64,000 bases of DNA from Caenorhabditis elegans (GCF_000002985.6 NC_003279.8:11594001-11658000); one strand, 5' to 3'; positions 13,601 through 27,144 are shown, counted from the first letter of the stretch. Translations and numbers: made by a program. Notes: a model not told the origin generated them from the sequence alone.

Positions 13601-16600
13601 CCAGATTTTCGTGCCAAGACCCATGGATTACTGTAGTTCCTCTCCCTACCCGATGTATCCGTCGCCGAATTTCTCATAATCGGAGTTTCCTTCTCCAAAC
13701 TCCTGTGATAATCCTTGAAAACCTGCTCGACAATCGTTTTATCAGCGTCATCCTCCTCGTCGAAAAATTGTCGAATTGTGATGTCAGATTTCGAATTTCG
13801 CGGCTCTCGATTCGAGTAGAGCTCCACGAGCTGTGATTCGGAGAGACGAACTGAAAATAAATGAAAATTTGGGCAGCGGTTCCCCGTCTCCGGTGACAAA
13901 TGTGCTCTTTTGCACATGAAAAGTATGAAAAATGCGATTTTCACGTGGAACTCAACATTTATTCATAATTTTCATTGGGCAAAGCTACACAGATGCCACA
14001 AGTCGCGAATTTTTTTTTAGATATCGTTTTTCAGCCGAAATGACGGAGATTGCTGGAAAATTTGGGTTTTTATCAATTTTTCGAGAGAATCTTAAATTTT
14101 TGTAATTTTCTTGCGAAAAATGCAATTTTCCTACCGATTTTTGCTGATTGGGACTAAAAAATTTGAATTCCCCGCAAAAATCCGAAATCTTAAGCCATAT
14201 CGGCCTGTTTCGGTGAAAATCAAATTTCGAGCATTTTCAGGGCTCGCGGAGCTCAAAAAACCGATTTTCATCAAAATAGATCAATATGGGGCTTAAATTT
14301 TCGCTTTTTTGATTGGGACTAAAAAACTTGAAAGCTGATTCCCTGTAATTTCGAAAAAAAAAACTAGCAGTTTCTAAAAAATATACATGAATTTTTAAAA
14401 TTATCAAAATTTTACAGCATTAGCAAAAAAAAAAACGCTAATTCGTGAAATTTGCTAGTTTTGAACCAAAGTTTCAGCACTTTTCTGCCAATTTATCAAA
14501 ATTTGATACAAAAAATGAAAATTTGGGCAGCGGTTCCCCGTCTCCGGTGACAAATGAGCACTTTTGCACATGAAAAGTATGAAAAACGCGATTTTCACAG
14601 AATAACTCAACATTTATTCATACTCTTCATTGGGCAAAGCAACACAGATGTCACAAGTCGTTTTTCTGATTTTTTTTTTCCGATTTTCGTGTCAAGACCC
14701 ACGGATTGCTGTAGTAAGATACACAGATGCCACATAGCAGTGCAATTTCCGAAAACTCGATTTTCCGAGCAAAAATAGTTGCATTTTTCTTTAAAAAAAA
14801 TGCTCACAATTCCGCAAAAATTCTAACCAAAAACGCTAATTCGTGAAATTTGCCAGTTTTGGACCAAATTTTTATCACTCTTCAGATAATTTCACAAAAA
14901 TCTCACTAAATTAACTATTAAAATGAAAATTTGGGCAGAGGTTCCCCGTCTCCGGTGACAAATGTGCTCTTTTGCACATGAAAAGTATGAAAAATGCGAT
15001 TTTCACGCGGAACTCAACATTTATTCATACTTTTCATTGGGCAAAGCTACACAGATGCCACAATTCGTTACTTTGATTTTTTTGGGAAAAAAAAATCGAT
15101 TTCCGTGTCGAGACCATTGAAAAAGACACACTGAGGTCACACAAGTCGCTACTCAGTGAATTCCCCCATTACACTCTGTCAACCCTTTCCATCTAACACA
15201 TAAACCTGCATAGCATGTACCTAGAGACCCCCTACACCGTGGCCTAGTGGCTAGTAACACAGGCATCAAGACCTCACCGCCTGTGTTCAGTTTCCTTCCA
15301 CACCGCCCGTCTCGTGGCTAATGATGTTCTCTGCGAAATACACAACTTACTACAAACTGATCTTATTTGAATTGAGGGTTACTGTAGCTACTACTGTAGC
15401 TACCGTAATCCTCACAGTGTGAACTTAAATTAAAGACTGAAGCTTAGACGGGACCCACGAAATAAAGGGATTTTTGAAATGCGCTCTACTGATAAAATAC
15501 TGAAAATCCAAAGTTTTTAGGGTTTTTTTTTTCGTTGGAAGCAAGTGCGCTCCGTTGAGAATCTCGTAAAACATATTTATATCCAAGTTTCGGCTCGAAA
15601 TTCAAGTTTTCTATGGGTTTTTCGGCGATTTTCTATAGATTTTGCCTTTTTTCTACGATTTTAGGGTAATTTCAAGGTAAAAAGGTCAAATTTCCAGGTT
15701 TTAGCTTTAAAATGCTCCTTTTTTCAGAATTTTTTGGAGAAAACTCAAAATTTTCACTGTTTTCCGGAACTTTCCGGGTAAAAAGGTCAAAATTTCCACA
15801 TTTTGGCTTGAAAATTTTTAGATTTGCCAAAATTTTATCTGAAAATTCAAGTTTTATTTTTTATTTTTCGGATATTTCAAGGCAAAAACATTAAATTTGC
15901 TTTTTTCAACGATTTTTCGGAAATTTCCGGATAAAAATGCCAAAATTTCCAGATGATTTTCACGGATTTTGGCTTCAAAATTGTAATTTTAAGCTTAAAA
16001 ATTCGAGTTTTCTCCGATTTTTCGGCAATTTCTGAGCAAAAAGCCCAATTTTCAGAATTTTCGGCCGAAAATATTACTGGAATCGCTGTTCGTTCCAGTT
16101 GTTCGTCGTTCTTTGCGCGGTGTCGATGAGCTCAGAGGCTTCGGAATTTTAGCCGATGACATCATCATATTTCGAGCTTGTTCCACTTCGAAGGCCAGTG
16201 AAGCTTGACTTGAAGGCCTGGAAAAATACATTTTCAGCAGCGATTTTCACGTTTTCTAAAGCAATTTTGCAAAAAAATAGCTTTTTATCGATTTTTTTAA
16301 AGGTTTTTAGCGATTTTAAACTGAAAATTTAATTTTTCTGGAGCTTTTCCGGTGAAAATACGAAAAAATTCAGATTTTGAGTGGAAAATTAATCAATTTT
16401 CACATTTTTTGGGTTCAAAAACTCGGATTTCAACTTTTTTGTATGGAAAATCGATAAATTTTCGCATTTTTCAATAGTTTCTCGTGTAAAATTCGATTTT
16501 TCTTCACTTACGGCCTCGTATCATCACTGTCCGAGTCATTTTGGCTGCTCAAACGGAAGGTACTATCCGAAAACGTGCAATTTTTCGATTTTTCGCCAGT

Positions 16601-17301
16601 TTTTTCGGGTTTTTTCGAGTAACTCGCGGAGAGCTTCTTGGCAAGGTTGATCTGAAGAGAAAAATCTTTTTTTTTTATGAAAAAAAAAAGGGGTTTTTAG
16701 GCAAAAAATACGATTTTTAAGTGAATTTTCAACAAAAAAACACATATTTTACCTCTTTAAACAGAGATTTTTGTGAAGAAGCCGATGAGCTTATGATCGA
16801 TGAAGCTTCATCTCTTAAACTGTTGCTGAGAGCGGCATTTTTCTGAAAAATCGAAATTTTTGGGTTGAAAAACGCCATTTTTCTCCCCGTACACTGAAAT
16901 TTTCGAGTAATTCTTTAAAATTCTTCTCCATTGCGTCCAAATCCGCACTTTTACACTTATTTTTGTGTTTTTCCGAGCGAATTTCCGATTTTTCGCTTAA
17001 TATTGACAATTTAGTGTCATTCGTCTTCTTAATCGGGCTCGGAATCTTCTTCTTTTTCGACTTTTTTTCGCTCTTTTTCGGCGAAATCTGACATAAATCC
17101 AGTCTTTGTGGGAATATTGGCAGGAATTCCTGTCTTACGGACATTTGCGAGCAATTCTAAATGATATAATTGAGAGTTTTTGCTGGAAAATAAGGAAAAT
17201 CAATATACCGATTCCATAAAAGTCGGATAATCCCGCTGGAGGGAGGCGGGATTATTCTTCAGCGAACTGGAGTCGAATCCCTCGTCGTATTCCACCTCCA
17301 T
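10611..17301 (-). CDS. Unrecognised 630-aa protein, nine exons
   Basis: I do not recognise this family. Exons, in coding order on the minus strand, are 17301-17209, 17156-16893, 16842-16753, 16651-16512, 16217-16078, 13850-13650, 13011-12907, 12636-12438 and 11271-10611. All junctions are GT-AG and in phase, and the total is 1893 nt. The start MEVEYDEGF follows a TTTTCAG acceptor 13 nt upstream, which could be a trans-splice site. The N-terminal half is polar and Ser/Lys-rich, with a run of lysines in exon 2 and an acidic FFDEEDDAD in exon 6. It is probably disordered. The last ~110 residues look helical and charged (for example HPDWLDMLRRLL) and are the best candidate for a folded domain. 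No signal peptide or membrane segment is apparent. Introns carry large hairpins. Confidence 0.85.
11396..12380. repeat. 1-kb fold-back (long hairpin) inside an intron
   Basis: The sequence from 11396 inward reads as the imperfect reverse complement of the sequence from 12380 inward, centred near 11888. It lies wholly in the intron between the last two exons of the minus-strand gene. The centre is a copy of the GGGCTC/GAGCCC hairpin family also found in the 8-10.5 kb region. Confidence 0.8.
13117..15068. repeat. Four dispersed copies of a ~145-bp repeat
   Basis: Copies lie at about 13117-13262, 13868-14008, 14517-14660 and 14922-15068. Each contains TTCCCCGTCTCCGGTGACAA and ends near ACACAGATGCCACAAGTCG. 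The second copy begins just before exon 6 of the minus-strand gene, and the others are intronic. Confidence 0.8.
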
Positions 17302-17705
17302 AGTGGATTTTTTGCTGAAAATATTGATTTTAAGTGTCGAAATTTTATTTAAAATCATTTTTGAATAGAAAAATCGAAGAAAATCAAAGAAAATCCACGA
17401 AAAACCACAAAAAACGGAAATTAAAATCAAAAAACCGCCGTTTGGCGGCACTTGGCAACGTGCCAAGGGGTCGTCGTTGCGAGACCCACCACTCGTATAA
17501 ATCCATGCGCCTTTAATTTATCAATCATTTCCACGGATTTTCATCGTTGTTTATTGATTTTTATCAGTAACCCAACGAATTTTGTGATAAAAATCAATAA
17601 AATGAATTTCAAATTATCGATTTTTCAACATTTAATAACATTTTCCCCCAACTAATCTGGAAATTTTGCAGAAATGCCACATTAAACCGAGAATAGAGCC
17701 GGAAA

Positions 17706-20700
17706 ATGTTCAAATGGGATCCGTGCGGGCTCGTTTGTGTGTGCATGATCTATCTACTGATTGCATATGCGGATTATGTGATTCTTATTTGGCTTTTGCT
17801 GCCAACTTTCGGGCACTCGTAGGTTTTTGTGGAGAAAAATTGACGAATTTTCGGATTTTCACCAATATTTCCCCCCATTTTTTTCTGGGTTTGAGCATCA
17901 TGGCACAATTAAATTGAAATAAAAATGCGAAATTCACCCCAAAAGTCACTGATTTTTGGCTAAAAACGCTAATTTTCCACAAAAAATCGCTATTTTTTCC
18001 AGAATTTGGACAGTTTTCCACGGAGCCGTCTTCAATTGCCTGCTGGCAACGACGATTGTAGCTCACACACGAGCAATGTTGTCCGACCCGGGAACTGTGC
18101 CGATTTCCTCGTCAAAGTGAGGGTCTTACCACGAAAAGAGGGAATTTTGACGGAAAACTGGGAAAAAAATGGGAAATTTCGATTTTCCGAAGGTTTTTGT
18201 CCTGAAAATGATCAAAATCTCGGGTTTTCTGGCTCAGAAATGGAAATTTTAAGGGATATTGTGTCCCGACACAGCTGAAACAAGTGCTACAGTACCCTCG
18301 GGTTACTGTAGCCCTAGTTTCCACTGTGTAATTGCATTTTTTCTCGAAAATTTTTGGTTTTTAACTCAAAAAAAAATCTATTTTTCAGCTGAAATAGCCG
18401 AAAATGGATAAACACAGCTGAAACAAGTGCTACAGTACCTACAATCGTGGCGAGACCCACCCCGGGTTACTGTAGCCCCAGTTTCAGCTGTGTTTATCGA
18501 TTTTTCACTAAAATCGATGACATTAGTGGAATTTTCAAGAAAAAAAAACAAAACTTTTACTAAAAATAGACATAAAAGCAAATTTTTTTCGAAATTAAAA
18601 AAAAAAGGTTTTCATTAAAATAACGTGCCAACTGGTAACTTTTTGTTAAAAAGAAGTGTAAAAATTGCTATTTTCTAGCTCTGACACAGCTGAAACAAGT
18701 GCTACAGTACCCCTAATCGTGGTGAGACCCACCGCGGGTTACTGTAACTCCGGTTTGAGCTGTGTAATCGCATTTTTCTCCGAATTCTTAAAAAAAATGT
18801 TTCAACTCAAAATAAATCTAATATTCTGCTAAAATAGCCGAAAAATCGATAAACACAGCTGAAACAAGTGCTACAGTACCCCCAATCGTGGCGAGACCCA
18901 CCCCGGGTTACTGTAGCCCCAGTTTCAGCTGTGTTTATCGATTTTCGCGCGTTATTTTTAACCGTTTTCCACCGAATTTTCCGCATTTCCAGAGGCCAAA
19001 ACACTCCGAATCCGGTATTTTCATCAGATGAGGAAGATGAATCCGATGAAGAAGCCGTTTTTCGTCACGATCACCTGAATCGTTCATCTGCAACTGAGTG
19101 GACAATGTGTACACGTTGTGATTCTCTAAGGCCACCGAGAGCTCATCATTGCAGAGTTTGCAAGCGTTGTGTCAGGAAAATGGACCATCATTGTTCGTTT
19201 TTCGGCGCTAAAAATGAAAAAAACAGCCCGAATCGGCTGAAAATCGAAACTTTCACTAATTTTCACCAAAAAAACCACCTAAAATAGACATTTTTGCCTT
19301 CAAAATGACTGAAATCTGTGAAAATTAGAGATTTTCACCGCTGACACAGCTGAAGCTAAAGCTACAGTAACCCTGTTGGGTCCCGCCACGACATAGCAGT
19401 GAAAAGGGGATTTTAGAGATTTTTTTGAATTTTTTAGCGATAAAAATGCGCTAAAAATCGAGAATTTTTCGGGCAAATCGTGGCGAGACCCACCGCGCGG
19501 GTTACTGTAGCATTGATTTCAACTGTGCCAAAACGCTAAAATAATTTTTCGATTTTTAGGCCCCTGGGTGAACAATTGCGTCGGCGAATACAATCAAAAA
19601 TGGTTTCTCCAATTCATTTTCTACGTGGGAGCCTCAAGTGCATACTCTTTACTGTAAGTTTTCAGATTTCGTGGCGAGACCCACCGGCGGGGTTACTGTA
19701 GCACCAGTTTCAGCTGTATAATTGTGTTTTTTCCTCAGAATTCGAGAAAAATTCTAATTGTTTAGGATTTTAAGTGGAAAAAAAAATATGTGAAATTGCC
19801 AATTTTTGAGCTTAAAATTCCAAATTTCCAGCTAAAATAGCCGAAAAATCGATAAACACAGCCCAAACTAGTGCTACAGTACCCCGCTTCGTGGCAAAAC
19901 CCACCGCGGGTTACTGTAGCACCAGTTTCAGCTGTGCCGCTGAATTTTGGCACAAAAATGATGGGTTTTGCGTAAAAATTAATGAAATTTCGGGAATTTT
20001 CCGAGAAAATTCACATAAAAGAAAAGTTTTAGACAAAAAATTGCTTTTTTATGAATAATTTTGACCAGAGATCGGGATTTTCGAGCAAAACCCCCAATAT
20101 TTCAGAGAAAGTCGATTTTCATATAGCATTTTGGACGAAAAATTGAATTTTTAGCTTAAAAATCGACCATTGTACGTTAAAATTGTGTGAAAACCCGCTA
20201 TTTTCTAGCACTGACACAGCTCTACACCATTGCTACAGTACCACCCCCCAATCGTGACGAGACCCACCGCGGGTTACTGTAGCACCAGTTTTAGCTGTGT
20301 AATATCAATTTTTCCAGAGTCCTATGCCTCTGCTGGGTATGGCACGATGCTTACGGTATGACGGGTATCAAAGGACCGCTCGGAGAGAATTTATATCACG
20401 CAAAAGTGTTAGTTGCTCAGGCGATTTTAAGCCCGAAAAATCCTGAAACAGCCTAATTTTCTTGTTGCAGAATCCACTCAATTATGCTTGCAATGGAGAG
20501 CGCTCTGTTCGGGCTGTTTGTACTTGCTGTTTCCTGTGATCAGGTGCGATTTTGCACGGAAAAACGCCAAAAAATCGCATTTTTCGGCCTAAAAACTGGA
20601 ATTTTTAGCCCAAAAACTGGAAATTTTATGCTTAAAATGTGCGAAAAGCGCTATCTTTTAGCTCTGACACAGCTGAAACTAGTGCTACAGTTCCCATACG

Positions 20701-22139
20701 TCGTGGCGAGACCCGCCGCGGGTTACTGTAGCTTTCAGCTGAGCTGTGCTCTTTTTTTCTGATGAAAAATGGGGACTTATTTTACCGATTTTCACGCATT
20801 TTTCCGGCGAGAAAATTCCCCATTTTCCATGCAAAAACTGAATTTTTAAGGCCAAATTCTTCTGAAAATTTACGCATTTTTGTGCAAAAAACCCCCAAAA
20901 TTACCCCATTTTTTTAACGAAAAAAGACATAAAAATTTCATTTTTATACTAAAAATTCCCTAAAAATCCGATTTTTAATGTAAAATCCTAGAAATTTCAA
21001 ATTTTAACTGAAAAATTCCAAATTTTTTGCCAATTTCCCCCAATTTTCCAGCTCGGCGCAATTTTCACCGATGAGACAGCAATTGAATCGGTTCAACGAC
21101 GCGGTCGAAATTATTTGGCTTCTTCGAGAAGGCCGCGAAATAGCAAAGTTGCAATGATGAAACAAGTTTGCGGACCGGGTAAGTGTCGTGAAAATTCGGT
21201 TAAAATCCGCGAAAAGTGAGCAAAAATCATCTGACACAGTTGAAACCGGAGCTACAGTAACCCCCCAGGGGTGGGTCTCACCACGATGCGGGGTACTGTA
21301 GCACTAGTTTCAGCTGTGTCTATCGATTTTTGGTTATTTCAGCGGAAATTTGGATTTTTTTTTGAATTTTCAGCACAAAATTGCCAATTTCACTTTTTTC
21401 AGCTTAAAATCTTTGAAAATCTGAAAAAAAATTTCTAAAATTCTCAAAAAAATCACTTGACACAGCTGAAACCCGGGCTACAGTAACCCGCGGTGGGTCT
21501 CGCCACGATGCGGGGGTACTGTAGCAATAGTTTCAGCTGTGTCTATCGATTTTCGGCTATTTTAGCGGAAATTTGGATTTTTTTTTGAATTTTTAGCTCA
21601 AAAATTGCCAATTTCACTGAAAATCTGGAAAAAAAACTTAAAATTGGATTTTTTTCAAGAAAACTCTGAAAAATCACAATTACACAACTGAAACCGGAGC
21701 TACAGTAACCCCCCAGGGGTGGGTCTCACCACGAAACCACGGGTTACTGTAGCACTTGTTTCAGCTGTGTCGGACCAAAAAAAAATCAAATTTTAACTGA
21801 AAAAAGCTCATTTTTCAACTAAAAGCACCAACTTTTAGTCCAAAATTCGACTGAAAATCGATTTTTCCACCAATTTTTCCTCGAAAATTCAAATTTTTAG
21901 CTAGTTTTTTGGTCTCCTCACGATTGTACTTACAGAGTACGGTAGCATCAGAAAAATTGATTTTTCGCCGATTTTTGAGCTAAAATTCGTCTAAAAATCG
22001 ATTTTTGGATCAGTTTTCACTTCAAAATCCAATTTTTTCAGGTCCCAAGCTCCTATGGCTTATTCCGTGTGCAAATCCACAAAAATCGACGCCTCGATAC
22101 CTCCGAACACACAATCAATTGGCTCATTTTGACGTGTAG
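17706..22139 (+). CDS. DHHC palmitoyltransferase, ZDHHC3/7-like (302 aa)
   Basis: This gene encodes a protein S-acyltransferase, a multi-pass membrane enzyme that transfers palmitate to cysteines of substrate proteins. Exons are 17706-17818, 18003-18116, 18993-19192, 19560-19653, 20318-20407, 20471-20543, 21052-21178 and 22042-22139 (TAG), totalling 909 nt. The first two exons encode two membrane segments and the conserved SDPGTVP. The third carries an acidic insert and the Cys-rich domain with PPRAHHC and MDHHC. The catalytic DHHC-PW motif is split across the junction of exons 3 and 4, followed by NNCVGE. Further membrane segments follow, then a short tail. The overall order matches ZDHHC3/7 (GODZ). 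The last exon lies inside the left arm of the giant palindrome, so a second copy of it exists at 33239-33336. Introns carry many ~85-bp palindromes. Confidence 0.93.
18268..21770. repeat. Family of ~85-bp palindromic elements in DHHC introns
   Basis: More than ten copies are present (for example 18411-18495, 18683-18767, 18853-18938, 19855-19938, 20213-20300, 21232-21322, 21457-21543 and 21682-21770). Each is bounded by ACACAGCTGAAAC and GTTTCAGCTGTGT and contains GCTACAGTA, CGTGGCGAGACCCACC and GGTTACTGTAGC. The copy at 21682-21770 forms the outer edge of the giant palindrome and is repeated at 33607-33696. Confidence 0.85.
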
Positions 22140-22815
22140 CTGGACTTCTACTACAACTATTTTTTGGCACAAAATGCTCCAATTTCCAACGAAAAATCTC
22201 AATTTTACTGCTCAAAATTCACCAATTTTCTCTCCTCCCCCCCCCCCCCCCCGCCCACGCAGTGTCTTAAATCAAAATCATATAGATAATCACCTTTTTT
22301 TTTTAATTTTTCTGTACATTTTACATGTAATAATCTCCGGAGATTTTCAAATTTTACCTCCTCGCCAGAATCTTCCAGAAAAAGCTCCTTCCGTGTCGAT
22401 TTACGCGGCACCTCTCGTGAACTCTGCGAGGAGAAGATTTCAATTTTTTGTCCTCGGGGAGTACACACGAGCCTGGAAGCTTCTTCTTCTTCTTCTTCTT
22501 TTTCCCAGCTCCCCCTCTCCAAGTGATAAATATCAATACACAAATAATTGGTGCCTACAGATTTCTATCCCCAAATTTCATGTAATTTTATTGATTTCTT
22601 ATAATATATTAGCCAATTTTTTTTGTATTAAGAATTTTTTTTTCGTTCTTTTTTTTCAGCTTGTCTCATACGAAAATCGAAAATTGTCGATTAAAAAAAA
22701 CAAATTTATTCAGGGCCTTATTTTTCAAAAAATTCTTGAGAAATTTTTCGGCGAATAGATAATATGCATTTTTTAATTAAAAAAAATTATGAAAAACCAA
22801 ATGAGCAGGATAATC

Positions 22816-25800
22816 CTAGCTGGGCTCTGAAAAATTAAGAAAATGTTGTATCACTACAGTACTCCTACAGTATCCCTACAGTACTCCTACATAACCGCTA
22901 TAGTACGCTACAGTAGTCCTAAAGTTTAGTGCCAACAGTAGCCCTACAGTAACCCTACAGCACCCCTACATTACCACCTCAGTTCTCCTACAGTACCCAA
23001 ACACTTCCCCTATCGTACTTCTACAGTACCCAACAGTAGCCCCGCAGTAATCCTAAAGCTTAGTGCTGACAGTACCCCTACAGTAACCCTACAGTACCCA
23101 ATACACTCACTCCAGTAGACTTCAACAGAAACATTCTCCACACTGCTCTCATCGTCGAGTTTGGTCTTAAAAATTTGTATATCCTCGTCCAGCTCTATCT
23201 GAAATTGTATGGCTAGGATTGGGCAAAAATCAATAAATATGTACTTACATCCAAAAACAAACGATCGAGAGGGTAATTAGTAAAAGTGAAAGTTCCGTTA
23301 ATCGGAATATCGGCGCATTTCTGGAAAAATTGACAAAATTTTTAGGCCTCTTGGTCTCGCAACGACAATTTTTAGACCCCTGGTACCATTACCCCTACTA
23401 CAGTACCACTACAGTAACCTACAGTACCCCAACGGTTCTTCTACAGTATCCCTACAGTGCTCCTACAGCACCCCCTACACTACCACAACAGTACCCCTGT
23501 ACTACCACTACAGTAACCTACAGTACCCCAACGGCCCTCCTAAAGTATCCCCACAGTACCCCTACAGTACCCCTACAGTATCCAATACTATACCCCTACA
23601 GTATCCCTACAGTACCCCTATAGTCAAATTTCCCCACTTACCGGGTAGATCGTAGGATAATGTCCACAAGCTCTGGCCGTTCCTCCACCATTGGCAATTT
23701 CCTCAATTCCAATCATTCGGATCACCACTTTTTCCACTGATTTTCCATCGATTTTTAAATCCAGCGCCCATCCAATCTAGATTTTATCAAGTTACGTATA
23801 TTGTATTATTATAATTTAAAAACGACATACGTTTCCCTTTTTCTCTGGAATTTCTCTGCGTAGAAATACATCACTCTCCGTATAATCCTCCACTCGTTCC
23901 ATTCCATTAAAATTGAATAATCTGATTGGTGATCCGTCTGGCTGGGTGTGTGAATACGAATTATTGATGAAATTGTATTTAAATTTTGCTGAATTTTCTC
24001 CAGTCTTAGGGGTCAGTGCAAAAGCCGGGCCACTGCCTTGATGGTATGTGGTGGAAATGTTGAGAAGGTGAGTTTGCGCTAAAACTACGGAAGTTGAAAG
24101 TAGAGTACCGAAATTTTGGTTTTTTATACCTAAAATTGCCCTAACCTACCGAATTCGTTGTGAGACTTTCTATACAGTACTCCTGCAGTACCCCTACAGT
24201 ACCCCTTCAGTTCACATATAGTACTACTACAGTACCCCAAATAGTGCACCTACAGTACCTCTACAGTTCTCCTGCAGTGCCCCTACATTACCCCTACAGT
24301 ACACCTACATTACCCATACAGTACTTCTACAGTCCCACTACAGTAACCCTGCAGTACCCCTATAGCACCCCTACAGTACCGCTACAGTACACATATAGTA
24401 CACCTACAGTACTCCGACATCATCCCCACAGGACCCCTACAGTACCCCTACAGTAGCCCTACAATACGTCTATTGTACTCATACAGTACTCCTACAGTAC
24501 CACTAAACTACCCCATACTGTACTCCTACAGTACCACTACAGTACCCCTACAGTACCCTACTCCTTACAGTACTTCTACAGTATCCCTGCAGTACCCCTA
24601 CAGAACCCCTACATTACCCCTACATTACCCCTACAGTACTCCTACAGTACTCCTACAGTACCCCTACAGTACCCCTACAATACCGCTACCGTACACATAT
24701 AGTACCCCATATAGTACTCCTACAGTACACCTACAGTACACATATAGTACCCCTACAGTACACCTACTTTACCCATACAGTAACCCTACAGTACCACTAC
24801 AGTAACACTACAGTAACCCTAACTTTTTCAAAGCTGCGGATTTTTTATGAGGCTTGCACCGCTTTGGACCACTTGATACTCAGTTTTTAATGCTTCAAAC
24901 TCACCCCAGTAGGCTTTAACCAAAAAACCGCTCTCAAGCTCCCTACATTCCATACACTTTTCAGCATGCCCAAATACTTTCATATTCTTGTACATCTTGA
25001 TCTGAAATTGATGTTTACTAGCTATGTAGTAGCTATAAGAATCACCAACTCCTAAGAAAAGGGTGTCAGCTTGTGGCTTATCAATGATCAAATCCTGGTT
25101 TACCGGAATTTCCATGCAATTCTGAAAATTTATTGGTGACTGTAGCACTTCAAAAGATTCTTCATAACAACCTCAAAAGTGTCCAGACAAGCCTCGGCTT
25201 TTCCTCCTCCGTTGAGTGTCTGATTTATTCCTACCATTCGAATTACCAGCGTCTCCAATACTTTACCAGTAGACGTCAAGTTGAACTTCCAGTAGATCTA
25301 AAACGAATACTATAGGGGTAATGTAGCGGTACTGTAGTGGTACTTTAGGTTACAGTAGTGATACTGTAGTGGTACTTTATTGGTACTATAGAGGTATTGT
25401 AAGGGATTCTGCAGGAGAACTGTTGGAATACTATAGGGATACTGTAGGAGGGCCGTTGGGGTACTGTAGGGTACTGTAGAGCTACTGGAGTGATAGTTTA
25501 GAAGTAGTTTAGAGGTAATGTAAGGGATACTGTATGAGTACTGTAGGAGTACTGTTGTAATACTGTAGGGGTACTGTAGGGGTACTGTAGGGGTACTGTA
25601 GGGGTACTGTAGGAGTATTGTAGGAGTATTGTAGGAGTGTCGTTGGGGTACTGTAGGTTAAGTAGTGGTACTGTAGTTGTAATTTCCAGTAGAACTAAAA
25701 CCCAATAAGTCTACGTTTGTGAAACTCAAACATACCATTCCTTCCTCATTACGTTTTTTCTTTTGCAAGTATACATCGTATGGTTCTTCATCAGAATGCC

Positions 25801-26263
25801 GTTCAACATTTTTCACGATAAATGGTTTAACCGCTGATCCATCTTTGTTAGTGTGCGAATACTTTCCGCGCACAATTTCGTACTTGAACGCAAAGTATCT
25901 ATGATTTCCCAATTGGATAGGTTCGTTCTGTGTTGTTAATGTCTGATGGTCAGGCTCTAGATCTGAAAATCGGGAGTTATCATAGGATTTTAGAGGGTAA
26001 AACTAAAACTCTTACCAGAATCAGTTGAAGAGCCCCCGAAAAGTGCAACCGCTAAAAAAAAAGAAAATAAAAAAAAGAGAGTTCCAACGAGGACCAAAGC
26101 TACGATCTTTTTAGAAGGATGCGATCTTGCTTCCGCTTGCGATCTTAAATTTGCTAAATTTCTTACGGAGAAGTGCTAAACTTAGTTTAAATTATTATAA
26201 AAAAACTTACATGTTTGTTCCGCTCAGCGGCAGTGGAGAGTATACAGGATTTTGCGATGACAT
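22816..26263 (-). CDS. Membrane protein with two PAW domains, left-arm copy (418 aa)
   Basis: This is the mirror copy of the gene at 29115-32562. It has the same 11 exons in reverse orientation (subtract the other copy's coordinates from 55378), and I saw no coding difference. The start codon at 26263-26261 opens MSSQNPVYSP, and the last exon ends in KPS. It lies head-to-head with the right-arm copy, about 2.85 kb apart. The identical sequence and shared intron repeats point to a very recent duplication or continuing gene conversion. Either copy, or both, could be expressed. Confidence 0.82.
24170..24820. repeat. CTACAGTAC tandem array (intron of left PAW copy)
   Basis: This is an irregular tandem array of ~10-11 bp units of the type CCTACAGTACC. 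It is mirrored at about 30560-31210, and shorter arrays sit at 22860-23100, 23380-23620 and 25310-25680 with their mirrors. Long open frames in these tracts are by-products of the repeat. Confidence 0.9.
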
Positions 26264-26339
26264 TAGTTTTTTGAAATGTGTCTCTAAAAATAGTCAGGTT
26301 TGGTTTGTAAAAACTTTGAAGTGACCCAAGGTCAAGAAG

Positions 26340-26780
26340 GAGATAATTAGTTTAAATCGATAAATTGCCGGAATTGAAAATTTCCGAAAGTGAAAATTTC
26401 CGGCAAACCGGCAAATCCGCAAATCGGCAAATTGCTGGAGTTTAAAATTTCCGGCAAATTGCCGATTTGCCGAATTTGCCGGAAAAACAGCAAGTGCCAA
26501 AAATTTCGGCAAATTGTGGCTTGCACATTTTTTTTGTTGGAAATTTCAGAATATCAATCCAATCGGTAAAATTGTTCGCGGCAATATCTAAAGAAAACGG
26601 GATAAAATTTTCAAAAAGGCACAGTTTTAAGTGTTTCCGTCTTATAAAAAACTCATCTAAAAGTTTCCGGAAAATTGATATCCGGCAAACGGCAAATCGG
26701 CAAGTCGGCAAACTGCCGGTTTACCGATTTGCCAGAAATTTGAATTTTCTCGTTCGGCAAATGACAAATCGGCAATTTGC
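26340..26780. repeat. CGGCAAATTGCCG inverted-repeat cluster (left arm)
   Basis: Dense GGCAAAT and ATTTGCC words form many overlapping small hairpins just upstream of the left PAW gene. The mirror is at about 28598-29038. Similar words form the ends of the U2-bearing elements near 34.06 and 55.3 kb. Confidence 0.8.
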
Positions 26781-27144
26781 CGAACGAGATAGTAGCTCAA
26801 AACTAAACACGTTAAAAACATTGATATAGTATGTAGAATTGTACCAATCTTAACTCCTACCGTTATTTTCTAAATTGGGTATTGGAGGTAGAGTGAAGTG
26901 AACTTAATCACAGAATGTGTTGCCCAATTTTTCACCTTCGCCCCCCCCCCCTCTCTGTCACATGGTATGTTGTTGTCGGTTCACTGGTTTTACATGGTGG
27001 GCGATAATTATGTTGACAAACACTTGACCAACACAAAAAAAAACAGAACCTAGGTATGTCAGAGATCTACAAACAATGTTACTTACAAGGTAGTATTTGC
27101 TATGTGAGAGAAAACTCTGACACACTCATAGTAAACGAAGCGAA

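Noticed and set aside
15229-15302. tRNA-like stretch with GTGGCCTAGTGG and GTTCAGTTTCC
   Set aside because: It has A-box and B-box-like words, but I could not form an acceptor stem or a proper anticodon arm.
22069-22758. 229-codon plus-strand frame and its mirror at 32620-33309
   Set aside because: It overlaps the DHHC terminal exon in another frame and then runs through poly-C and TTC repeats. There is no protein character.
23330-24805. Tyr-Ser-Thr-Pro-Thr repeat frames (and mirror copies at 30.6-32.0 kb)
   Set aside because: They arise from the CTACAGTAC tandem array, which lies in introns of the PAW genes.
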